The position numbers and the translations under genes are program-made. A DNA stretch of 64,000 nt. Origin: PALSA-505 sp035308365 (GTDB lineage Bacteria; Actinomycetota; Actinomycetes; Streptosporangiales; Streptosporangiaceae). This document shows, one piece after another, positions 58,841 through 64,000 of this stretch (the first letter of the stretch is position 1; the number at the start of each line of letters is the position of its first letter). The notes under the pieces are model-generated. The model was not told the origin of the DNA, made no database searches, and was given only the letters and a program-made list of their open reading frames with translations. The stretch covers positions 1 to 64,000 of the forward strand of contig DATGGU010000095.1 of NCBI GenBank assembly GCA_035308365.1, written 5' to 3'.

Positions 58841-59973
58841 CATCGATGAGCGCCCCGCTTGCGGTGACGGGATGGTCCGCGGTCAGCGCTCTGGGCATCG
58901 GCGCCGGGACATTCAGCGACGGTATCATCGCCGGCCGCACGGCCGGCCAGGGCGCTGAGCGCGATGACACGGCGCCTGCACCCGGACTGGAGGGCAGCGT
59001 GCCGGGTTTCGATATCAGGCGGTTGCTCGGCCGGAAGAACACCAGGGCGATGGACCGGATCACCGGCTTGACGGTGCTGACCGTCGGCAGGCTGCTCGAT
59101 GCGGAACAGGCTGCCGGGCACGAGTTCAGCGGTCACGAGACCGGTTTCGTGCTCGGCACCACGACCGGCAGCGTGCAGTCGATGATGGATTTCAGCCGGG
59201 ATTCGTTCATCCAGGACCGGCCCTACCTGGTCGACCCTGCCCGTTTTCCCTATGCGGTGATGAATTGCGCCGCCGGTCACAGTGCCATCTGGCACGGGTT
59301 GCGCGGCCCGAACGCAACGGTCGCCAGCGGGCAGGTGGCCGGCCTGTCCGCGTTGCGCTACGCGGCCCGGCTTCGCCATTCCGGTCATGCCCGCAGCGTG
59401 CTCTGCGGAGCCGTGGAAGAACTCACCCCGCAGCGGGTGTGGCTGGAGCAGCAGCGCGGCGAAGAAGGCGGCTGCCGGAGGCCAGGCGAGGGCTGCGCGG
59501 TGTTTCGTCTCGAGTCACTGGATGACGTAGCCACGGGAAACCGGCCCGCTCTTGGCTACCTGCTGGCCACGGCGTTCCGGGTCTTCCCCGACGCCGCTGC
59601 CGTCCCGCAACTGCTCGCGGACTGCGTCCGGTCGGTCCTCAAGGCCGCTGGTGCCACACCCGCGGAAGTCTGGGCGATCGCGGCTGATCTTCCCGACCCG
59701 CAGTACGCGGGCCTCAGCGAAATGGCCGGCGGCCGGCCGCGCCGGATCAGCCTGGCCGGCCGGCTCGGTGACACGGGGGCGGCATCGGCGGCCCTGCTGC
59801 TGGCCGCCATCCTGTCCCATGCCGCCGTGGACCGGGCTTCCGGCGGGCGGGTGGCTCTGCTCGCGTCGGCCGACCGTGAGGGGCTGCTCGGCGCTGCCGC
59901 GTTCCGTCTGCCGCATCACAACGGAGCGAAGGGGCCGGTGAGCAACGGTGTCCGGTTACAGCGTGGCCGATAA
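58837..59973 (+). CDS. chain-length-factor-like ketosynthase paralogue (Cys to Gln)
   Basis: 378 residues from GTG 58837 (GTGA overlap; ATG 58846 is an alternative). The fold is of ketosynthase type: LAVTGWSAVSALGIGAG, GFVLGTTTGSVQSMMDFSRD, AVMNCAAGHSAIWHGLRGPN, then ATVASGQVAGLSALRYAARL. The nucleophile position is Gln166. Gln here is the hallmark of KS-beta/chain length factors in type II PKS, which decarboxylate or set chain length. HGTGT and GH motifs are also absent. It is the probable partner of the catalytic ketosynthase at 49972, although placed 8 kb away. Confidence 0.88.
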   Translation: MTSMSAPLAVTGWSAVSALGIGAGTFSDGIIAGRTAGQGAERDDTAPAPGLEGSVPGFDIRRLLGRKNTRAMDRITGLTVLTVGRLLDAEQAAGHEFSGHETGFVLGTTTGSVQSMMDFSRDSFIQDRPYLVDPARFPYAVMNCAAGHSAIWHGLRGPNATVASGQVAGLSALRYAARLRHSGHARSVLCGAVEELTPQRVWLEQQRGEEGGCRRPGEGCAVFRLESLDDVATGNRPALGYLLATAFRVFPDAAAVPQLLADCVRSVLKAAGATPAEVWAIAADLPDPQYAGLSEMAGGRPRRISLAGRLGDTGAASAALLLAAILSHAAVDRASGGRVALLASADREGLLGAAAFRLPHHNGAKGPVSNGVRLQRGR

Positions 59974-60730
59974 GGTGATCTTGGTCTGCGGCGGCACGTC
60001 CGGGATCGGCGAGGCAACCGCGCGGCGTCTGGCGGCAGCCGGGGCCCATGTCATGCTCGCCGGGCGCCGTCAGGCGCTCGGCGAGGCAATTGCCGCAGAC
60101 CTCCGGCAGGCCGGTCACCAGGCAGACTTCCTGGCTGCCGACATGACCGTGGACTGCGACGCCGAGCGCCTGGTGGACCGGGTGATGTCCATGCACGGGC
60201 GGCTGGATGGTGCGGTCAACACGGCCGGATCCTTCGACGCGGCCGGCCCGCTGACCGAGCTGGATGTCAAGGCGTGGCGCACCGAGCTGGACACGAACTT
60301 GACCAGCGTCTTCCTTGGCCTGAAGTACCAGCTCAGGGCGATGTTGCAGGCGGGCGTGCAGGGATCGGTGGTCAACAATGCCGCCGTCGGCGGGACCAGC
60401 GGATTCGCCGGGATGTCCGCCTACTGCGCGGCCAAGCATGGGGTGATCGGGCTCACCCGGTCGGCCGCCCTCGAGGTCGCCGATCGCGGCGTACGGATCA
60501 ACGCCCTGGTCATCGGCACCGTCGACACCCCGATGCTGCGCAAGGGGCAGGGCCTGGGGCCCAGTGACCCACTCCCCAGCGCCAAGCCGGTCCCGGCCGG
60601 CCGGATAGCAAGCGCCGGCGAGATCGCCGGCTTCACACAATTCCTGCTCAGCGACGACGCCGGTTACATTACCGGCGCCGCGCTGCCCATTGACGGCGGC
60701 CTTTCGGCTCAGTGTCTCCCGGCCCGGTAA
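59948..60730 (+). CDS. short-chain dehydrogenase/reductase (last gene of the operon)
   Basis: 260 residues from GTG 59948, overlapping the chain-length-factor-like gene by 26 bp. VCGGTSGIGEATARRLAAAG (cofactor motif, about 13-32), NTAGSFDAAGPL (about 94-105), NNAAVGGTSGFAGMSAYCAA with catalytic Tyr and Lys (YCAAKHG, about 157-163), and LPIDGGLSA at the end. It is a standard SDR oxidoreductase; whether it reduces or oxidises is not evident. It closes the run of sixteen co-directional genes. Confidence 0.88.
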   Translation: MSGYSVADKVILVCGGTSGIGEATARRLAAAGAHVMLAGRRQALGEAIAADLRQAGHQADFLAADMTVDCDAERLVDRVMSMHGRLDGAVNTAGSFDAAGPLTELDVKAWRTELDTNLTSVFLGLKYQLRAMLQAGVQGSVVNNAAVGGTSGFAGMSAYCAAKHGVIGLTRSAALEVADRGVRINALVIGTVDTPMLRKGQGLGPSDPLPSAKPVPAGRIASAGEIAGFTQFLLSDDAGYITGAALPIDGGLSAQCLPAR

Positions 60731-60887
60731 TAACGGGCGTCAGCCGTCCCGAGTCGTCGAGTTGCGGGTTGGGCAGGGTCTTGAAGAGCCGTTCCACCTC
60801 GCCGAGCGGAAGTTCAGCCGCTTCCGCTATCTGGGCCATCTCAGCCGGCTTCCACTGAACAAGCAGGCGAAGTAGCACCGGAAACAT
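60669..60887 (-). CDS. MerB-like helix-turn-helix fragment or small HTH protein
   Basis: 72 residues: FPVLLRLLVQWKPAEMAQIA, then EAAELPLGEVERLFKTLPNP and QLDDSGRL. This resembles the N-terminal HTH domain of alkylmercury lyase (MerB) and relatives. The lyase part with its Cys residues is missing, and the 3' end overlaps the opposite-strand SDR gene by 62 bp, so it is probably a relic. A standalone small regulator cannot be excluded. Confidence 0.45.
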   Translation of the reverse strand: MFPVLLRLLVQWKPAEMAQIAEAAELPLGEVERLFKTLPNPQLDDSGRLTPVITGPGDTEPKGRRQWAARRR

Positions 60888-61221
60888 CTGAAGACCTCGA
60901 ATTGGGTCATCAGTTCGGTCATATATTTGGCCGTGTCAATAGCTTCGAGATCGGGGCTTCGGGATCGGGGGCTTCGGGATCTGGTGCCGGGTTATGCCGG
61001 TCGAGGCCACGATGACACCCTCCGTTCCAGGTCGGCGAGTGAAGCGGTCGGACGGTCAGGATTGTCCAGCATCCCTCGTCACCTCAACGTCACACGAGTG
61101 TGGCCTTTCTGGAGTGCGGGGTACGGGCCGGCGCGTGACAGCTTCCTGTCATGCGGTCCAGCACCGGCTTTCCATTGTCTATCATGCCCATTGAATAGCG
61201 CTCCTAAGGCCAGGGATTGGG
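60888..61221. other. 334-bp stretch with short direct repeats, no gene
   Basis: Contains a CTTCGRGATCGGGG-type direct repeat in about 2.5 copies at 60943-60985. The rest holds no recognisable coding frame and presumably carries the promoter of the methyltransferase gene, with TTGTCTATCATGCCCATTG near 61173-61191. Confidence 0.45.
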
Positions 61222-62100
61222 TTGTGGAACTTCATGACATTCCAGACGGTTAATACGCATCAGAATGAGGCGTGGAACGGCTACGAGGGCCGGCACTGGG
61301 CCGATGAGCACGAGCGCTGGTCGGTCACGCTGGCCGCCGTCAACGAGCCGCTGTTCGCCGCGGCGCAGATCGATGCCGCCGACCGGGTGCTTGACATCGG
61401 GTGTGGCGCCGGTGAGACGACCCGGCTGGCCGCGAGAAAGGCGGCGCGGGGATCGGTGCTTGGCGTGGACATCTCCGAGCCGATGCTGCGGCGGGCCAGG
61501 GAACTCAGCTCCGCCGAGGGCCTGCGCAACGTGGCCTACGAGCGCTGTGACGCGCAGATCTTCCCGTTCGAGGCGCAGGCGTACGACGTGGCGATCAGCC
61601 GTAACGGGGTGATGTTCTTCGGGGATCCGGTCGCGGCCTTCGCCAACATCCGGCGCGCACTGCGGCCGGGCGGGCGGCTGGCCTTCACCTGCGCCGGCAC
61701 GCTGGACAACGACTCGGAGATGACCGCCGTGATGCGCGCACTCGCCGAGGCGGCGCCGAGACCCGGGCCACCGGCCGGGGAAAGCGGCACACAGCTCGTC
61801 GATTCCCTGGGCGACCCGGGCCGCACCCGGCGCGTGCTTCAGGACGCCGGCTTCCGGGACATCACCGTGGAACCCTTCCTTGGCAGCTTCGACATCGGCA
61901 GCGATGCCGATGACGCCGCCGCCTTCGTCGTGGGGTGGGGACAGTCGCGCTATCACCTGGAGCAGGCCGGGGTCCGTGATACCGCCCGGGTACAGCAGGC
62001 CATGGCCAAGGCATTGCGCTGCTACGTCCGCGGCGGGCGGGTGAGGCTGCGTCTGACCTGGCTGACGGTGCGCGCTGGCAATCCGGCCGAGCCCCAATGA
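61222..62100 (+). CDS. class I SAM-dependent methyltransferase
   Basis: 292 residues (GTG 61222 with AGGGA upstream; ATG 61234 is an alternative). NEAWNGYEGRHWADEHERW at the start, SAM motif I VLDIGCGAGETTRLAA (about 55-70), ISEPMLRRARELS, motif II YDVAISRNGVMFFGDPVAAF and IRRALRPGGRLAFTCAG. The pattern is of UbiE/Methyltransf_25 enzymes acting on small molecules. It lies 0.5 kb after the polyketide operon in the same orientation and may methylate its product; this is inference from position. Confidence 0.88.
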   Translation: MWNFMTFQTVNTHQNEAWNGYEGRHWADEHERWSVTLAAVNEPLFAAAQIDAADRVLDIGCGAGETTRLAARKAARGSVLGVDISEPMLRRARELSSAEGLRNVAYERCDAQIFPFEAQAYDVAISRNGVMFFGDPVAAFANIRRALRPGGRLAFTCAGTLDNDSEMTAVMRALAEAAPRPGPPAGESGTQLVDSLGDPGRTRRVLQDAGFRDITVEPFLGSFDIGSDADDAAAFVVGWGQSRYHLEQAGVRDTARVQQAMAKALRCYVRGGRVRLRLTWLTVRAGNPAEPQ

Positions 62101-62129
62101 GGCAGAACGGCCCTGGTCGGGCCGGCTGG

Positions 62130-62822
62130 TTATGGTTGTTCGCTTCTGGTGAGCTCATTGGCACCGGCGAGGATGAGGTCGAGCAGGAAGGTGAAGTTGG
62201 TGCCGGGCTCGCAGGTGCAGATCGCGTAGGCGGTGCGGACGAGGTGGGGTGGGGTGCCGGGTGGGAGCAGCTGGGACAGTGCGATCAGCGCGTCGGGGCC
62301 GGAAGGGGTGCCGGATGCACCGGTGATGCACCGGTAGGCGAGCGCGGTGAAGGCGTCGGTGCAGGCGGCCGTGAGGGCCGCGGTCAGGATCTGGACGGCG
62401 CGGTCATCGTCGTAACCGGCGTCGCGGATGTTGCTGAGCAGGATGTCGTATGCCTCGAGCGGCCGGCGCACCAGGCCGTGCCGGGTCAGCAGCAGAGCCG
62501 CGGTGCGGGGGTGGTTGGTGATGAGGGCGCGCAGCCCGAAGGCGAATGCGCGCAGCGGCTCCTTCCAGTCACCGTGATGCCGGGCAGGGAGCGGGACCTC
62601 GTCCCAGAGCTTTTCGGCGACGCCGCCGAGCAGTGCGTCCTTGTTATCCACGTGCCGGTAGAGGGCCATCGGGTCGACGCCGAGTTCGGTGGCGACCCGG
62701 CGCATCGTCAGTGCCTCGGGACCGTGGCTGTCGGCGATGCGCAGCGCAGCGGCGAGGATCTGGCCACGGCTGAGGGTGCCACGCCTGCCGCGGCGTGCCC
62801 CGGTGACCGTCGATGGCGCCAT
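62130..62822 (-). CDS. TetR-family regulator (TetR_C_1 type)
   Basis: 230 residues from ATG 62822 (GAAGGAG directly upstream, better than Met at 62885). The HTH is QILAAALRIADSHGPEALTM then RRVATELGVDPMALYRHVDN (about 17-66). The ligand domain has LRALITNHPRTAALLLTRHG and a helical C-terminus typical of TetR_C. It converges on the methyltransferase and is divergent from the regulator gene at 62960; the palindrome at 62893-62909 lies between them. Confidence 0.9.
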   Translation of the reverse strand: MAPSTVTGARRGRRGTLSRGQILAAALRIADSHGPEALTMRRVATELGVDPMALYRHVDNKDALLGGVAEKLWDEVPLPARHHGDWKEPLRAFAFGLRALITNHPRTAALLLTRHGLVRRPLEAYDILLSNIRDAGYDDDRAVQILTAALTAACTDAFTALAYRCITGASGTPSGPDALIALSQLLPPGTPPHLVRTAYAICTCEPGTNFTFLLDLILAGANELTRSEQP

Positions 62823-62892
62823 TGGTTCTCCTTCGCAGCGGCGACGACGGCGCGACGCACCCGATGACGGTGTGCGCGGCACCATGCCACTC

Positions 62893-62909
62893 AGTCTACT
62901 TAATAGACT
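62893..62909. promoter_or_regulatory. AGTCTA-N5-TAGACT palindrome between divergent regulators
   Basis: Perfect 6-bp arms around CTTAA, 71 bp upstream of the TetR start at 62822 and 51 bp upstream of the gene at 62960. It is the expected place for a TetR operator controlling both genes. Confidence 0.6.
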
Positions 62910-62959
62910 TCGATGGAGTTATCTGACCGCTGGACGCTGCGCGACAGGTAGGTGACGCC

Positions 62960-63700
62960 TTGCGGAGCAGCATAGGCGTCGTGGAAGGCACGCAAGGCGT
63001 ACGCACCCTGGACCGGGAATCCCGGGAGGCCGGCACGCGGGACGGCGCCGGGGTGGCGATGGTCGAGCTGCACTCGGCCGCGAAGTTCGAGGACAGATGT
63101 CCCATCCTCCTGGCCCGGGCGCGCGATGAGATCTTTTTTGCCAGCGCTCCGGTCATCGCTGGGGTGCGTGCTCCGCTCACGAGCTCCAGGGAGCCGCTTC
63201 TCGCCGCGCTGCGCCGCCATGTGCGGGTCGCTTTTCTGGAGGATTCCGAATCGCTGGAGGCATCCGGGCGTAAACAGTTCCTGCATGAGCTGAGGTCCCG
63301 GGGGGCCAGTGTGCGGGTCACCGGTTCCGGTGTGATCGGCATGGTCATCGTTGACCGGCGGTGGGCGCTGGTCTGCAACAACCCGGCCGGTGACCGCCAG
63401 TGCTGCGTATCGACCTGCTCGGCCGCGATCGTTGCCGTGCTTCAGCAACTGGCCGACCGCACCTGGCGGGCATCGTGGGACCTGGATCTGCTCCCGCTGA
63501 TCGAGCGGCGGGACTGGCCGGTCCTGCTGGCGGTCATGAGAGTGCTGGGCGCTGGGTACAAGGACGAGCTCGGCGCGCGGCTGCTGGGCATATCCCTGCG
63601 TAGCTACCGGCGCCATGTCGCGGACCTGCTGCATATTCTCGGCGCCGACTCGCGGTTCGAGGCCGGGGCTCGCGCGGCAAGGCTCGGACTGCTGCCATGA
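62960..63700 (+). CDS. HTH regulator with N-terminal PLD-like sensory region
   Basis: 246 residues (start uncertain; Met at 63059, at MVELHS, is another candidate). The first ~150 residues have an alpha/beta pattern (VRVAFLEDSESLEASGRKQF, LRSRGASVRVTGSGVIGMVI, DRRWALVCNN) like the phospholipase-D-like sensor region of TrmB/LuxR-type actinobacterial regulators. The C-terminal ~65 residues are a LuxR-type HTH (AGYKDELGARLLGISLRSYR, RHVADLLHILGADSRFEAGA, RAARLGLL). Such proteins often lie in natural-product clusters. The gene is divergent from TetR. Confidence 0.75.
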   Translation: MRSSIGVVEGTQGVRTLDRESREAGTRDGAGVAMVELHSAAKFEDRCPILLARARDEIFFASAPVIAGVRAPLTSSREPLLAALRRHVRVAFLEDSESLEASGRKQFLHELRSRGASVRVTGSGVIGMVIVDRRWALVCNNPAGDRQCCVSTCSAAIVAVLQQLADRTWRASWDLDLLPLIERRDWPVLLAVMRVLGAGYKDELGARLLGISLRSYRRHVADLLHILGADSRFEAGARAARLGLLP

Positions 63701-63830
63701 CTCCGCTTGGATAGTCAGCCGTCCGGGCGGCGCGCTCCGCGCCGTGGCCAGCACGGCACCGCCGGCGGGTAACGTAGCTGACTATTAGACTATGCCGTAG
63801 ACTACAAGCGCCACAGCGCCCGGTACACCG

Positions 63831-64000
63831 CTAGACCGCTTCCGCCTCGACCAGGGGTACCTCGTCCATCGTGGCAGTCGTCCGCCATCCGGCCTCGGCG
63901 ATGAGGTTCCGCATGTCCGCCACGGTCCGCTCCTTTCCACCGGTGACCGCACGGCATACGAGGCTGAGCAGATGGAGCGGTGAGCTCAGGCCGGCGGTGA
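63831..64000 (-). CDS. C-terminal part of an O-methyltransferase-like gene (cut by window edge)
   Basis: The minus frame enters from the right edge and ends at TAG 63831-63833. The last ~56 residues read SPLHLLSLVCRAVTGGKERT, then VADMRNLIAEAGWRTTATMD and EVPLVEAEAV. The GGKERTxADMRxLIAEAGW pattern is the C-terminus of the plant-type/CrtF-like O-methyltransferases (Methyltransf_2), where the helix after GKERT closes the SAM domain. It would be a further tailoring gene next to the polyketide cluster. Confidence 0.7.
   Translation of the reverse strand, partial: TAGLSSPLHLLSLVCRAVTGGKERTVADMRNLIAEAGWRTTATMDEVPLVEAEAV

Noticed and set aside
60943..60985. Short direct repeats (CTTCGRGATCGGGG)
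   Set aside because: Only about 2.5 copies, no spacers of constant length and no neighbouring cas genes, so not a CRISPR array.
63786..63804. TAGACTA direct repeat resembling the 62893 palindrome half-site
   Set aside because: It lies between convergent gene ends rather than in a promoter, and a 7-bp repeat can occur by chance.
1..64000. rRNA, tRNA, insertion sequences, CRISPR, attachment sites
   Set aside because: I looked for cloverleaf-like, transposase-like and array-like sequence and recognised none. Sensitive searches (tRNAscan-SE, ISfinder) could still find degenerate examples.

Overview
The window is about 70% GC with actinobacterial codon use, many GTG starts, 4-bp GTGA/ATGA stop-start overlaps, and many exported proteins with Ala-rich signal peptides. 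It looks like chromosome of a filamentous soil actinomycete. I cannot name the genus from sequence alone. I saw no rRNA, tRNA, CRISPR array or intact insertion sequence.

Layout. 0-16 kb: a divergent membrane-protein/winged-helix regulator locus with CTTTG-N5-CAAAG palindromes, an SRPBCC protein, a narI fragment beside a TDT-family transporter, a GH13 enzyme, a three-repeat exported protein, a FitAB/VapBC-like toxin-antitoxin pair, a deleted permease, an exported protein with four 57-residue repeats, a DUF1206 protein, and a YciI/ECF-sigma pair. 15.6-19.7 kb: acetamidase/formamidase, then a TetR - acyl-CoA synthetase - enoyl-CoA hydratase operon. 19.7-43 kb: extracellular carbohydrate functions (BNR-repeat protein, GH53 fragment, peptide/oligosaccharide-type ABC importer with fused ATPases, exported GH3, discoidin/beta-helix protein, ROK regulator), interspersed with secreted proteins of unknown role, an AhpD-like pair and an MFS/TetR pair. 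43.8-49.4 kb: DUF3105 protein, an HTH protein, a methyltransferase, an ArsR regulator, and two paralogous SARP regulators flanking a TetR gene.

The highlight is 49.97-60.73 kb: sixteen same-strand genes, mostly overlapping by 1-4 bp, forming a reducing type II polyketide or fatty-acid-like synthase. It has one ketosynthase with a complete Cys-His-Lys-His set, two ketosynthase-like subunits whose nucleophile is replaced (Ala; Gln, as in chain-length factors), two complementary hotdog dehydratase-like proteins, three SDR reductases, two acyl carrier proteins, an alpha/beta hydrolase, a tandem hotdog protein, a kappa-GST/HCCA-isomerase-like protein and, unexpectedly, three consecutive DsrE/TusBCD-like sulfur-relay proteins. 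Two SARPs upstream, and a methyltransferase, TetR, an HTH regulator and a second (partial) methyltransferase downstream, look like its regulation and tailoring.

The window is also rich in decayed genes: recognisable pieces of narI, an ECF sigma factor, an epimerase, a repeat lipoprotein, a Vgb-like propeller, a permease, GH53, a PPOx protein, an AHSA1 protein, a TetR, an acyl-CoA carboxylase and a modular PKS. This suggests an actively rearranging accessory region.
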